Counted from the first letter of the stretch, positions 9,193 to 18,199 are shown. The stretch: DNA of 64,000 bases from Polaromonas jejuensis NBRC 106434 (GCF_001598235.1 NZ_BCYO01000001.1:124001-188000); one strand, 5' to 3'. Program-made: numbers and translations. The notes: a model not told the origin generated them from the letters alone.

Positions 9193-10689
9193 CTACTGGA
9201 AAGCCACTTCCGAGAAGCTGCGCAGTTTGCGGCTGTGCAGCTGGCTGATGCCGCTGGCGCGCAGCAGTTCAACGGCGCGCATGCCGATGCGCAAATGCTG
9301 GTCGACACGCTCGCGGTAAAACTGGTTGGCCATGCCGGGCAGCTTGATCTCGCCGTGCAGCGGCTTGTCGCTCACGCACAGCAAGGTGCCATAGGGCACC
9401 CGAAAGCGAAATCCGTTGGCGGCGATCGTGGCGCTTTCCATGTCCAGGGCAACGGCCCGGCTCTGGCTGAAGCGGCGCTGCGGCTGGTTGCCGGGCAGCA
9501 ACTCCCAGTTGCGGTTGTCGGTCGAGGCCACGGTGCCGGTGCGCATGATGCGCTTGAGGTCAGGGCCTTCGGCGTGGGTTACGTCGGCCACGGCTTTTTC
9601 CAGTGCGACCTGGATTTCGGCCAGCGCCGGGATCGGCACCCACAGCGGCAGCTCTTCGTCCAGCACATGGTCTTCGCGCACATAACCATGGGCCAGCACA
9701 TAGTCGCCCAGCCGCTGGCTGTTGCGCAAGCCGGCGCAGTGGCCGAGCATGATCCAGGCGTGCGGCCGCAGCACGGCGATGTGGTCGGTGATGGTCTTGG
9801 CGTTGGCCGGACCCACGCCAATATTGACCATGGTGATGCCGCTGCGGTCCGCGCGCAGCAGGTGGTAGGCCGGCATTTGCGGCAGTCGCGGCGGCGCCGC
9901 GCCCACTTCGTCCCCGGCCTCGGCGGGCAGGCCCGCGCGCCGGGTCACCACATTGCCGGGCTCGACAAAGGCGATGTACTCGCTGTCCGGGTCGGCCATG
10001 GCCTCGTGGCCCAGGCGCACGAATTCATCGATGTAGAACTGGTAGTTGGTGAACAGCACAAAGTTCTGGAACCAGTCGGGCGAGGTGCCGGTGTAGTGGC
10101 GCAGGCGTTGCAGCGAATAGTCCACGCGCGCGGCGGTGAACAGCGACAGCGGCTGCGGCTCCCCGGGAAGCGGGGCGTGGGTGCCGTTGGCGATGCCATC
10201 GTCCATGGCGGCCAGGTCGGGCAGGTCAAATACATCGCGCATCAGCAGGCGGCGGGCCGCGCTCATGGTGCCCTCGATGTGGTCGTTTTCGGCAAACGAG
10301 AAATGGATGGGAATCGGCTGGGTGCTGGTGCCCACCTCCAGTTCCACATCGTGGTTTTGCAGCAGCAGGCGGAACTGTTCCAGGTAGTAGTCGCCATACA
10401 GGTCGGGACGGGTCAGCGTGGTTTCAAAACGGCCGGGGCCGGCGACAAAACCGTAACTCAGCCGGGCGCTGTCGGGGGCGGCCGGGGTGCGCGCCACCGT
10501 GTCGGTGTGCAGGCGTACAAAGGGGTAGCAGGCGCGCACATGGCCGGGCAGGGTCTCCCCCGCCACGTAGCGCTGCATGGCATCGCGCAGATGGGCAATT
10601 TGCCGGTCGTAAATCGCTCGGACCTGCGCCAGTGCGGCGGCGGGGTCGGTGTAGCGGCTGGGGGCGATGAAAGTGGGCAGGTAGGACAT
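9193..10689 (-). CDS. amn: AMP nucleosidase
   Basis: The 498-residue product matches the length and layout of Amn, which splits AMP into adenine and ribose 5-phosphate in the cytoplasm. The N-terminal AMP-nucleosidase domain covers the first ~180 residues (YPFVRLHTDTVARTPAAPDSARLSYGF region). The C-terminal nucleoside-phosphorylase-like domain contains TMVNIGVGPANAKTITDHIAVLRP and ends with the DMESATIAANGFRF active-site block. Transcription is opposite to the tcu operon. It lies 22 bp downstream of gor on the same strand and could be co-transcribed with it. Confidence 0.94.
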   Translation of the reverse strand: MSYLPTFIAPSRYTDPAAALAQVRAIYDRQIAHLRDAMQRYVAGETLPGHVRACYPFVRLHTDTVARTPAAPDSARLSYGFVAGPGRFETTLTRPDLYGDYYLEQFRLLLQNHDVELEVGTSTQPIPIHFSFAENDHIEGTMSAARRLLMRDVFDLPDLAAMDDGIANGTHAPLPGEPQPLSLFTAARVDYSLQRLRHYTGTSPDWFQNFVLFTNYQFYIDEFVRLGHEAMADPDSEYIAFVEPGNVVTRRAGLPAEAGDEVGAAPPRLPQMPAYHLLRADRSGITMVNIGVGPANAKTITDHIAVLRPHAWIMLGHCAGLRNSQRLGDYVLAHGYVREDHVLDEELPLWVPIPALAEIQVALEKAVADVTHAEGPDLKRIMRTGTVASTDNRNWELLPGNQPQRRFSQSRAVALDMESATIAANGFRFRVPYGTLLCVSDKPLHGEIKLPGMANQFYRERVDQHLRIGMRAVELLRASGISQLHSRKLRSFSEVAFQ

Positions 10690-10711
10690 ATGGAGTAGGT
10701 AGAGGCGTTGG

Positions 10712-12088
10712 TCAGTCGGGCGTTTTCACGGGTTCGCGCATGGTGACAAATTCTTCCGCGGCCGTGGGGTGGATGCCAATCGTGCTGTCGAAGAGGGCCT
10801 TGGTCGCGCCGGCCTTCATGGCCACGGCAAAGCCCTGCACGACTTCACCGGCGTCGGCGCCCACCATGTGCAGGCCGACCACGCGGTCGGTGGCGTCGTC
10901 GACCAGCAGCTTCATGAGCGTGCGCTCGGTGCTGCCGCTGAGCGTGTGCTTGAGGGCCTTGAAGTCGCTGCGGTAGACGCTGATCTGGCCGAATTTCTCG
11001 CGCGCTTGGGCTTCGGTATAGCCCACGGTGCCGATGTTGGGATGGGTAAACACCGCCGAGGGAATGAACTCGTAGCTCATGTGGCGCGGCTTCTTGCCGG
11101 CAGCCGGGCCAAACAGCCGGTCCGCCACCACCATGGCCTCACCCAGCGCCACGGGCGTGAGCTGCAGGCGCGCCGTGACGTCGCCAACGGCGTGAATCGA
11201 GGGCACCGAGCTCTGGTACTGCGCATTCACCTGAATCGCCCCGGCGTCATTGACCGCCACGCCCGCGGTGTCCAGGTTGAGTCCGCCGGTCAGGGGCTCG
11301 CGGCCCGTCGCATACAGGACGGTGTCGACCACGAAGCTGGCGCCGCCACCTTTGACTTCCACCCGCAGGCCTTCCGCCGTTTTGGTGATGGCGGCGATGT
11401 CCGTGTTGAGTTGCAGGTTGACGCCGGCCTTGCTCATCTCGCCGGCAATGAAGGCGCGCACATCATCGTCAAAGCCGCGCAGCACCTGGGCGCCCCGGTA
11501 GGCCTGCGTGACCTGGGCGCCCAGCCCGTTGAAGATGGAGGCGAATTCGCAGGCAATGTAGCCGCCGCCCACCACCAGCAGGCGCTTGGGGAAGGGCGTC
11601 AGGTCAAAGATCTCGTTGGAGGTGATGACATGCTCGCGGCCGGGTACTTCGGGGACGCTGGGCGTGCCGCCGGTGGCAATCAGGATGTGGCGGGCGCTGT
11701 AGTGCTTGCCGCCCACGTCCACCGTGTGCTTGTCCGCCAGCGTGGCCCAGTCTTCAATGATCTGCACGCCCGAGCTCCTGAGCAGCTGGATATAAATGCC
11801 GTTGAGCCGTGAAATTTCGCGTGCGCGGTTGGCCTTGAGCGCCTCCCAGTCCAGTGTGGGCGCCTCGCCGACCCAGCCAAATCCATGGGACTCTTCAAAA
11901 CTCTCGGCGTAGTGGGCGGCATAGCTGTAAAGCTTCTTCGGGATGCAGCCCACGTTGACGCAGGTGCCGCCCATGGCCGCCACTTCGGCCAGCGCCACGC
12001 GGGCGCCGCGCTGCGCGGCCATGCGTGCGGCGCGCACGCCGCCACTGCCCCCGCCGATGACGAAAAGATCAAAGTCAAAAGCCGGCAT
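10712..12088 (-). CDS. gor: Glutathione-disulfide reductase
   Basis: The 458-residue flavoprotein has the FAD motif DLFVIGGGSGGVRAA and the redox-active disulfide GGTCVNVGCIPKK near residues 40-52. It also has the NAD(P)-domain motif LVVGGGYIACEFASIF near 172 and the C-terminal active-site His block GIHPTAAEEFVTMR. It reduces oxidised glutathione with NADPH in the cytoplasm. Lys-Lys after the CxxxxC and the SYAAHYAESFEESHGFGW stretch favour glutathione reductase over dihydrolipoamide dehydrogenase. A LysR regulator lies 15 bp upstream on the same strand, and a GST is divergent beyond it, suggesting a small thiol/detoxification neighbourhood. Confidence 0.94.
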   Translation of the reverse strand: MPAFDFDLFVIGGGSGGVRAARMAAQRGARVALAEVAAMGGTCVNVGCIPKKLYSYAAHYAESFEESHGFGWVGEAPTLDWEALKANRAREISRLNGIYIQLLRSSGVQIIEDWATLADKHTVDVGGKHYSARHILIATGGTPSVPEVPGREHVITSNEIFDLTPFPKRLLVVGGGYIACEFASIFNGLGAQVTQAYRGAQVLRGFDDDVRAFIAGEMSKAGVNLQLNTDIAAITKTAEGLRVEVKGGGASFVVDTVLYATGREPLTGGLNLDTAGVAVNDAGAIQVNAQYQSSVPSIHAVGDVTARLQLTPVALGEAMVVADRLFGPAAGKKPRHMSYEFIPSAVFTHPNIGTVGYTEAQAREKFGQISVYRSDFKALKHTLSGSTERTLMKLLVDDATDRVVGLHMVGADAGEVVQGFAVAMKAGATKALFDSTIGIHPTAAEEFVTMREPVKTPD

Positions 12089-12103
12089 ATGTTTTTTTTC
12101 CTT

Positions 12104-12994
12104 TCAGGACTGGAATTCCTGGAGTTCCTTTTTGATCCACTCGATGAACACCCGGGTGCGCATGGGCAGCAGCCGGGCGTGCGGGTAGACCACGTTGATC
12201 GGGTGCCTCGGCGGCTCAAAATCCTCCAGCACGGTGCGCAACTGCCTGCTCCGCAAAAAAGGCGCCACCTGGTAAGAGAAAAAAGAGCCCAAGCCCGCAC
12301 CCGCCGCGCAAGCCGCCACCGCCGGAGCGATCTGGTTGAACTCCAGATTACCACTGACGGCCAGGCGCAGTTGCCGGCCCTGGTCATTGAACGGCCCCCA
12401 TGTGGGGGTATGGTCGGTCACGCGCACGCAGTTGGCTTTCAGCAGGTCCTTGGGATGTCGAGGCACGCCGTGGCGCCGCAGCCAGGCGGGGCTGGCCACC
12501 ACCAGGCGCCGGATATGCCCGACGTTCTGCGCCACCAGGCTGGAGTCTTCGGGCTCGCCAATGCGAATGCCCACGTCAATGCCTTCTTCCAGCAGGTTGA
12601 CCACGCGGTCCAGCAGCACCATGCTGCAACGCATCTTCTCGTGCTGCTGCACAAAGCGCGTCACGGCAGGCGCCACATGCATCTGCCCGAACAGCATGGG
12701 CGCGGTGATGGTCAGATGGCCTGCCGGTTCCGCCGCTTCGGCCGTCAGCGCCGCCTCGGCATCGGCGAGTGCGGCCAGCACTTGCCGGCAGCTCTCCAGG
12801 TGGCGCCGGCCTTCTTCGGTCAGTGAAATGCGCCGCGTGGTCCGGTTGAAGAGGCGCACGCCCAGTTGCGCCTCGAAGCCGGCCAGTGTGCGCACCATGG
12901 CCGGCAGCGACGATTCCATGACCCGGGCCGCGGCGGTGAGGCTGCCTTCTTCGGCAATATGAATAAAGGCCTGCATGGCCCTGAGCTTGTCCAT
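12104..12994 (-). CDS. LysR-type regulator (CrgA/DsdC-like group)
   Basis: The 296-residue product starts MDKLRAMQAFIHIAEEGSLTAAARVMESSLPAMVRTLAGFEAQLG, the LysR helix-turn-helix with the DKL opening typical of the large CrgA-like subgroup. The effector domain runs from about residue 90. ATG 12994 is chosen over 13018 because it aligns with that common opening. It is divergent from the GST gene at 13117 and just upstream of gor, so either is a plausible target. The effector is not evident. Confidence 0.87.
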   Translation of the reverse strand: MDKLRAMQAFIHIAEEGSLTAAARVMESSLPAMVRTLAGFEAQLGVRLFNRTTRRISLTEEGRRHLESCRQVLAALADAEAALTAEAAEPAGHLTITAPMLFGQMHVAPAVTRFVQQHEKMRCSMVLLDRVVNLLEEGIDVGIRIGEPEDSSLVAQNVGHIRRLVVASPAWLRRHGVPRHPKDLLKANCVRVTDHTPTWGPFNDQGRQLRLAVSGNLEFNQIAPAVAACAAGAGLGSFFSYQVAPFLRSRQLRTVLEDFEPPRHPINVVYPHARLLPMRTRVFIEWIKKELQEFQS

Positions 12995-13054
12995 GGCGGG
13001 GATGTTACTTCTATTCATCCATTCAGTGGATTGGTTAAATGCGTCACAAGCTAT

Positions 13055-13067
13055 TTATTCAGAATAA
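13055..13067. promoter_or_regulatory. Palindrome TTATTC-A-GAATAA between divergent LysR and GST genes
   Basis: A perfect 6+6 dyad around a central A sits in the 122-bp intergenic region, about 50 bp before the GST start. It has the T-N11-A outline of a LysR site and lies in an A/T-rich patch suited to overlapping divergent promoters. Pattern evidence only. Confidence 0.4.
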
Positions 13068-13116
13068 CGGATCAAACAGAATCCAGCCTTCCAGATCAAC
13101 TCCCCGAAAGACCCGC

Positions 13117-13794
13117 ATGAACACCACCGCCACTTCAACCCCCAGCGCGGGCCGCAAGGCCCTTCCCGCGCAGCCCATCACGCTGTACCGCTCCGCCATT
13201 TCAGGCCACTCCCACCGGGTGGAGCTGTTCCTGTCCCTGCTCGGCCTGCCGTTTGAGCGGGTGGATATCGACCTGGCGGCCGGGGCCCACAAAACGCCGG
13301 CCTTCCTGGCCATGAATGCCTTCGGCCAGGTGCCGGTGATTCAGGACGGCGAGGTCACCCTGGCCGACTCCAACGCCATCCTTGTCTACCTCACCGGGCG
13401 CTATGCCGTCGATGCGGACCAGTGGCTGCCTGGGGAGCCGCTGGCCGCCGCCGCCGTGCAGCGCTGGTTGTCGGTGGCCGCCGGCCAGCTGGCATTCGGG
13501 CCCGCTGTGGCGCGCGTGATCCAGCTGTTCAAGCGACCCGACAGCCCGGATGCCGCCGTGGCCCGTGCCCACGCTCTTTTTGCGGTGATGGAGCAACAGC
13601 TTGGGCAGTCCGCGTTCCTCACCGGCAGCACGCCCACGCTGGCCGACATTGCCAACTACAGCTACGCCGCCCATGCCCCCGAGGGCAATGTGTCACTGCA
13701 GGCCTACCCCCGGTTGCGTGCCTGGCTGGCCCGCATTGAGGCGCTGCCACGCTTTGTGCCCATGGTCAAAACCCCCATCGGGCTGGCGGTGTGA
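13117..13794 (+). CDS. Glutathione S-transferase family protein
   Basis: The 225-residue product has an N-terminal thioredoxin-like GST domain: ITLYRSAISGHSHRVELFLSLLGLPFE, then the FGQVPVIQDGEVTLADSNAILVYL block with the glutathione-binding cis-Pro and Ser. An all-helical C-terminal domain follows from about residue 100, with the conserved TLADIANYSY motif. It conjugates or isomerises substrates with glutathione in the cytoplasm. The start at MNTTATS has only a weak GAAAG upstream. It overlaps the next gene by four bases (GTGA), so the two are translationally coupled. It is divergent from a LysR regulator that may control it. Confidence 0.9.
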   Translation: MNTTATSTPSAGRKALPAQPITLYRSAISGHSHRVELFLSLLGLPFERVDIDLAAGAHKTPAFLAMNAFGQVPVIQDGEVTLADSNAILVYLTGRYAVDADQWLPGEPLAAAAVQRWLSVAAGQLAFGPAVARVIQLFKRPDSPDAAVARAHALFAVMEQQLGQSAFLTGSTPTLADIANYSYAAHAPEGNVSLQAYPRLRAWLARIEALPRFVPMVKTPIGLAV

Positions 13795-14714
13795 ACGCTC
13801 CCACCTTTCACGAAGGCGAGCGCGCGGTGCAGGCGCGCGTGGGCGTGCGGGAGCGGCTGGAGCAGATGGGCCCGCGCGTCATCCGGGACTTCATGCCGGA
13901 CCAGCACCGCGCGTTCTTTGAGCAACTGCCGTTTGTGCTTGCCGGCACGGTGGATGCGGGCGGCCAGCCCTGGGCCTCGGTGCTGGCGCAGCCGCCGGGC
14001 TTCATCCGCTCGCCCGACCCGCAGCACCTGCTGCTGCGGGCGCGGCCTCTGCGGGGCGATCCCCTGCAGGACACGCTGGCGGACGGCGCGCCCATAGGCC
14101 TTTTGGGCATCGAGCCGCACACGCGGCGGCGCAACCGCATGAATGGCGTGGTGCAGGGTGTGAATGCCTCGGGGTTTGGGGTGGCGCTGAGCCAGAGCTT
14201 CGGCAACTGCCCCAAATACATCCAGGCTCGCGAGCCGGTGTATGTGAAAGAGCACCTTTCCATCCAACCGGCTGTACACACCGCGACGCAACTGGATGAT
14301 GCCGCGCGCCGCATGGTTGCCGCGGCCGACACGCTGTTCATCGCCACCGCGTATGCCGGAGACAGCGCGCAGGCGGGCCGGGCCGCTGGTGTGGATGTCT
14401 CGCACCGCGGCGGCAAGCCCGGCTTTGTGCGGGTGGATGCCGACGACACCCTCACCGTGCCGGATTTCATCGGCAATTTTTTCTTCAACACCTTGGGCAA
14501 TATTGCGGTCAACCCGCGCGCCGGGCTGCTGTTCATCGACTTCGACCGCGGCGACCTGTTGTACCTCGCCGTCACCGCCGACATCATCTGGGACGGGCCC
14601 GAGGTGCGGTCCTTCGCCGGGGCGCAGCGCCTGCTGCGTTTCAAGGTGCAATCGATGCGGCGCGTGGAGAACTCACTGCCCCTGCGTTGGGGTGAGGCGG
14701 AGCTGCCACCCTAG
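13791..14714 (+). CDS. Flavin-binding pyridoxamine-phosphate-oxidase-like protein, 3' end altered by element insertion
   Basis: The 307-residue product starts at a GTG that overlaps the GST stop. The PNPOx-like split barrel is recognisable: FEQLPFVLAGTVDAGGQPWASVLAQPPGF near residues 43-70, GLLGIEPHTRRRNRMNG near 105, and FNTLGNIAVNPRAGLLFIDF near 235-255. It probably binds FMN or F420-like flavin; the substrate is unknown. The coding frame stops at a TAG inside the left inverted repeat of a 239-bp element. Beyond the element, 14947-14990 continues in the same frame with a tail ending VLETTGAWNAWK, which resembles the usual SPxLxxTGxW end of this family. The gene has probably lost its native last ~15 residues. 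Confidence 0.85.
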   Translation: MNAPTFHEGERAVQARVGVRERLEQMGPRVIRDFMPDQHRAFFEQLPFVLAGTVDAGGQPWASVLAQPPGFIRSPDPQHLLLRARPLRGDPLQDTLADGAPIGLLGIEPHTRRRNRMNGVVQGVNASGFGVALSQSFGNCPKYIQAREPVYVKEHLSIQPAVHTATQLDDAARRMVAAADTLFIATAYAGDSAQAGRAAGVDVSHRGGKPGFVRVDADDTLTVPDFIGNFFFNTLGNIAVNPRAGLLFIDFDRGDLLYLAVTADIIWDGPEVRSFAGAQRLLRFKVQSMRRVENSLPLRWGEAELPP

Positions 14715-14946
14715 AAACGGCAGTTGACCGCTTATCACTGTCTCGCCGGCCGCATGGATGCTGACGTTGGCGGCTTCGATGGCGTTCACCCGCGTGGTGA
14801 ACAGCGCTATGCACCCGCCAGCACCGCGCTCGACGCACCATGCGGCGTTGCTCCTCCTTGCGCACAGGAGTGCGCCGCGTCGTCTCGCCTTGCTTGGCAC
14901 GCCGATCACGGCACTGGCGGGCGCATCCAACTGCCGTTTCTAGGGT
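14708..14946. mobile_element. MITE-like element with perfect 19-bp terminal inverted repeats
   Basis: ACCCTAGAAACGGCAGTTG at 14708-14726 is exactly inverted at 14928-14946. The 239-bp unit has no transposase and contains a small hairpin (GTTCACC-N5-GGTGAAC, 14784-14802). The CCTAGA start resembles the IS1380/ISEcp1 type of end, which is only a hint. It interrupts the last codons of the flavoprotein gene. CACC occurs on both sides (14707-14710 and 14947-14950) and could be the target duplication, though the repeat then would not be symmetric. Nothing else is seen between 14947 and 15018 except the displaced tail of the flavoprotein gene. Confidence 0.75.
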
Positions 14947-15018
14947 CACCGGTGCTGGAGACCACCGGCGCCTGGAACGCCTGGAAATGAGGGCCTGACC
15001 TGCAACGTTGACGCGAAC

Positions 15019-15942
15019 TCAGCCGATGGCTTCCATCGCGAGCTCGCGCTCCAGCCAGGCGCGAAACTTCTGCACGGCCGGGCGCTCTGCGCCGTGCACT
15101 GAGGTGACGATGCGGTAGCCCATGCCTTCGACCGTCTGGCCGGGTAGCACCACCTTGAGCTGGCCGCTCCTGAGCAGCGGCAGCACCAGCGGCGTGCGCC
15201 CTATGGCGATGCCGGCGCCCTGCACGGCGGCGGTCAGCACATGTTCGTACTGCGAGAAATAGAGGCAGGGCTGTTGGGTCGACTGCTTGAGGCCCAGCCG
15301 CTCATACCAGGCCGTCCACGACATCCAGGAAAAGCGCGTGGCCGGGTCGTAATACACGAGCAGCGGCGTGCGCAGGATGCCGTCGGCCGTTTCGATGCGC
15401 GCCGCGACGGCCGGCGCCGCCACCAGCAGGGCTTGTTCCTGCAGCAGGGGCGGCGGGCCTTCGCCGCCGGGTAGCGGCGGGCTCAGCCGCACGGCCAGGT
15501 CCATGCCTTCGCGTTCCAGGTTCACCCGCGCTTCCGAGGCGTCAACGCGCACGTCGATGGCAGGCTCCAGCTGCTGGAACTTCGCAAGCTTGGGCGCCAG
15601 CCACAGCGCGGCAAATGACGGCGTGGTGGTGACCGACACCGACACCCTGTCCACCGCCAGCAGGCGGTCCACGGCCGAGGCCAGTTGCGCCAGCGAGGCA
15701 CGGGCCGCCTCAAAGAGCTGGCGGCCCTCGGGCGTGAGGCTCAATCCTTTTCCGCCGCGCAGGAACAGCGCCGTGCCCAGCGCATCTTCCAGGCTTTTGA
15801 CCTGCTTGCTCACGGCCGACTGCGTGATGAACAGCTCTTCGGCCGCGGCGGTGAAACTCAGGTGGCGCGCGGCCGACTCGAAGCCGCGTATCGCATCAAG
15901 CGACATGGCGCGCAGTGCACTGGAGGAAGAAGGGCTCAGCAT
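15019..15942 (-). CDS. LysR-type regulator, GcvA-like
   Basis: The 307-residue product (from ATG 15942) contains SLDAIRGFESAARHLSFTAAAEELFITQSAVSKQVKSLE, the helix-turn-helix form of GcvA/AmpR-like regulators. An effector domain follows with LWLAPKLAKFQQLEPAIDVRVDAS. Upstream in-frame starts (for example a GTG at 16020) exist, and no start has a strong ribosome-binding site; the family usually begins close to the SLDAI block, possibly even at 15906. It is divergent from the DUF2917-enoyl-CoA hydratase pair at 16038, which it may control. Its effector cannot be told from sequence. Confidence 0.85.
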   Translation of the reverse strand: MLSPSSSSALRAMSLDAIRGFESAARHLSFTAAAEELFITQSAVSKQVKSLEDALGTALFLRGGKGLSLTPEGRQLFEAARASLAQLASAVDRLLAVDRVSVSVTTTPSFAALWLAPKLAKFQQLEPAIDVRVDASEARVNLEREGMDLAVRLSPPLPGGEGPPPLLQEQALLVAAPAVAARIETADGILRTPLLVYYDPATRFSWMSWTAWYERLGLKQSTQQPCLYFSQYEHVLTAAVQGAGIAIGRTPLVLPLLRSGQLKVVLPGQTVEGMGYRIVTSVHGAERPAVQKFRAWLERELAMEAIG

Positions 15943-16037
15943 GGCATGAATGATTGGAATACCCCGGATGACAAACCATCCGGCCGCGCGGGCCGGAACC
16001 AGGAAAGAATCAAACCACACTTTCCAGGGAGATCGCC

Positions 16038-16313
16038 ATGCTTGCCCCGCAAACCCCGCTGAAGCTCGGGTCCATCCCGAAACCCCTGCGCCTGCGGCGC
16101 GGCCAGGTCCTGAGCTGCGCCGGGGGCTGCCTCTGGATCACCAGCGATGCGCTGGCCGGGCGCCGGGACAGCGACGTCGTGCTGGAGAGCGGCCAGTCCT
16201 TTGTCACGCCGCAGGCCGCGACCTACTTTGTTGGCGCCCCGCGCGGTTACGGCGTCCTGTCATTTTTATCCCCCGACACCCCTGCCCGAAACCCTCTGGA
16301 GACAACATGCTGA
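16038..16313 (+). CDS. DUF2917-like small protein
   Basis: The 91-residue product has the RRGQVLSCAGGCLWITSD...VVLESGQSFVTP pattern of the DUF2917 family, a short cupin-like beta protein of unknown function common in beta-proteobacteria, often beside GcvA-like LysR regulators. CCAGGGAGATCGCC precedes the ATG. Its 3' end overlaps the enoyl-CoA hydratase start by seven bases. The divergent LysR gene lies 95 bp upstream. No signal peptide is seen. The family name rests on memory of the motif; the function is not known. Confidence 0.75.
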   Translation: MLAPQTPLKLGSIPKPLRLRRGQVLSCAGGCLWITSDALAGRRDSDVVLESGQSFVTPQAATYFVGAPRGYGVLSFLSPDTPARNPLETTC

Positions 16314-17092
16314 TAGAAACCGAACGCCATGGCCAACACGTGGTGTTGACCTTGAACCGCCCCGAAAAACTCAACGCCCTGAGTTATGAGCTCATTGACG
16401 AACTCATGGACCGGCTCGATGCGCTGGAGCGTGACGAGACGGTGCGCTGCCTGGTGCTGACCGGCCGGGGGGACAGGGCTTTCTCTGCGGGTGCCGACAT
16501 CGCGGGCTTTGCGCCCGACGTCGCCGCTTCACCCGAGACGGCGTACCGCAACTTCGTCATGCGCGGCCAGGCCATGACGCGGCGCATCGAGAACTATCCC
16601 AAACCCATCATCGCGGCCGTCAACGGCATCGCCTTCGGCGGCGGCTGTGAAACCATGGAGGCCTGCAGCCTGGCGATTGCAGCGGAGCACGCCACCTTTG
16701 CCAAGCCCGAAATCCGGCTGGGCTTTCCGCCGCCGTTCGGCGGCACGCAGCGCCTGCCGCGCCACATAGGCCGCAAGCGCGCCAATGAAATGATCCTGAC
16801 CGGAGAGGCCGTCAGCGCGGAAGAGGCGCTGCTGATCGGGCTCATCAACCATGTGGCGCCGGCGCAGGACCTGCTGCCGGCCTGCCTGCGCATGGCGGAC
16901 CTGATTGCCGCCAACTCGGCTGTCGCCGTCACGGCCTCGTTGCGCGCCGTCACACGCGGCCTCAACGTTTCCATCGACGAAGGCCTGGCGATCGAGGCCG
17001 CGCAGTTCATGATCGCCTCAGCCTCGCCTGATGCGAGGGAAGGCACGGCCGCCTTTGTGGAGGGGCGGCGGCCGGTGTTTCGCCATCGCTGA
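16307..17092 (+). CDS. Enoyl-CoA hydratase/isomerase (crotonase) family protein
   Basis: The 261-residue product has the crotonase core: LTLNRPEKLNALSYEL at the start, FSAGADIAGF for the first oxyanion-hole strand, and FGGGCETMEACSLAIAAEHATFAKPEIRLG. The two Glu residues used by true hydratases (in GGGCE and in KPE) are both present, so hydratase activity is plausible; PPFGGTQRLPR follows. The substrate is not evident. CTCTGGAGACAAC precedes ATG 16307, which overlaps the end of the DUF2917 gene. The pair probably forms an operon divergent from the GcvA-like regulator. Confidence 0.9.
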   Translation: MLIETERHGQHVVLTLNRPEKLNALSYELIDELMDRLDALERDETVRCLVLTGRGDRAFSAGADIAGFAPDVAASPETAYRNFVMRGQAMTRRIENYPKPIIAAVNGIAFGGGCETMEACSLAIAAEHATFAKPEIRLGFPPPFGGTQRLPRHIGRKRANEMILTGEAVSAEEALLIGLINHVAPAQDLLPACLRMADLIAANSAVAVTASLRAVTRGLNVSIDEGLAIEAAQFMIASASPDAREGTAAFVEGRRPVFRHR

Positions 17093-17159
17093 GGAGGCTT
17101 TGCACAGGCTGGCGCGATGGGCCGTGCGATATCCTCTCGCTCTCGAATAGGCAAGCCCC

Positions 17160-18080
17160 TCAAATCCGGCGTGTGCAGTCTTCGGGGCGCACCGCCGCCA
17201 TGATGGCGTCTATCAGATGCTGTGAGAACGCATCACCCAGTGCGCTGAGCGGTGCTTTCTCCAGCGAGGCAATGCCCAACTGGTAGGCGATGCGGGGGCG
17301 AAACGGGCGGCTGACGAAATTCATGTCCCGGCAATAGCTGGCCAGCAGCGCATTGACGATGGATACCCCCAGGCCCTGCGCCACGAAACCGCAGGCCACC
17401 CCCACGGAATGAACTTCGGCAGCGACGCGCGGCAGTACGCGGGCCTGCCGGAAGGCCATGTCGATCTCGTGGCGGATCAGGCGCTGGCGGCCCAGCAGGA
17501 TCAGCGAGACGTCGATGAGGTCAAGCACGCCGACAGTTTCCAGTTTCTCCAGGGGGTGCCCCCGGGGCATGATGCAGACGGCCTCCGATTCCAGACAGGC
17601 CGTCGCCTTGAGGCCCGCCATCTCCACCGGCAACCTGACCAGCCCCATGTCGGCTTCGCGGCTCAGTACGGCCCGCTCCGCGTCGGAATAGGAGCCGGAC
17701 AGCACTTCCAGCACCACGCCCGGATGCTGGCGCACGAAGCTGGCCACCACGGACGGCATGAGTTGCTGGGACAGGGTGCCTGGCACGGCCACTTTCAGCA
17801 ACGGGCGGTTGAACCCGCCCAGACGGAGCTGTTCGCTGTGCCGTCGAAAGCATTGCGCGGAATCGACCAGGCCCTGGGCATCCTGAAGCAGAGCTTGGGC
17901 CTCGTTCGTGGGGACCAGCCGTCCTTTTTCGCGGACAAACAGGCGCAGGCCGAGATCTTCTTCAAACTGGGCCAGCAGGCGGCTGACGGCGGATTGCGAC
18001 AGGTCCAGGCGTTGCGCTGCACCCGTCGTCGAGCCCGACGCCATGATGGCCTGGAAAGCTTCGAGTTGTTTGAAGTTCAT
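17160..18080 (-). CDS. LysR-type regulator, probable regulator of the divergent Bug-hydrolase operon
   Basis: The 306-residue product begins MNFKQLEAFQAIMASGSTTGAAQRLDLSQSAVSRLLAQFEEDLG, a standard LysR helix-turn-helix. The opening and the hydrophobic effector domain resemble regulators found beside Bug receptor genes. ATG 18080 is chosen because it aligns with the normal LysR start; 18113 would add 11 residues. It is divergent from a Bug receptor-CocE hydrolase pair, with a 302-bp gap that contains a clear dyad, so regulation of that operon is the natural inference. Confidence 0.87.
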   Translation of the reverse strand: MNFKQLEAFQAIMASGSTTGAAQRLDLSQSAVSRLLAQFEEDLGLRLFVREKGRLVPTNEAQALLQDAQGLVDSAQCFRRHSEQLRLGGFNRPLLKVAVPGTLSQQLMPSVVASFVRQHPGVVLEVLSGSYSDAERAVLSREADMGLVRLPVEMAGLKATACLESEAVCIMPRGHPLEKLETVGVLDLIDVSLILLGRQRLIRHEIDMAFRQARVLPRVAAEVHSVGVACGFVAQGLGVSIVNALLASYCRDMNFVSRPFRPRIAYQLGIASLEKAPLSALGDAFSQHLIDAIMAAVRPEDCTRRI

Positions 18081-18181
18081 GGCGGCACAAGCCCGGTTGG
18101 AGATTCGCTTCACCGACCACCCTTTCGCGCCGGTTTGACCATGCTATTGCGCCCATGAGCACACCGCAATTTCTCCGCGAA

Positions 18182-18199
18182 TCGCATAGCGCAATGCGA
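18182..18199. promoter_or_regulatory. Dyad TCGCAT-N6-ATGCGA in the LysR/Bug divergent region
   Basis: A perfect 6+6 inverted repeat, extended imperfectly outwards as GAA...TTC, lies about 100 bp before the LysR start and about 185 bp before the Bug start. It fits the regulator-binding site of a divergent LysR pair. The rest of the 18081-18382 gap shows no gene; CTACTGGAGCAGAC just before 18383 is the Bug ribosome-binding site. Confidence 0.5.
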
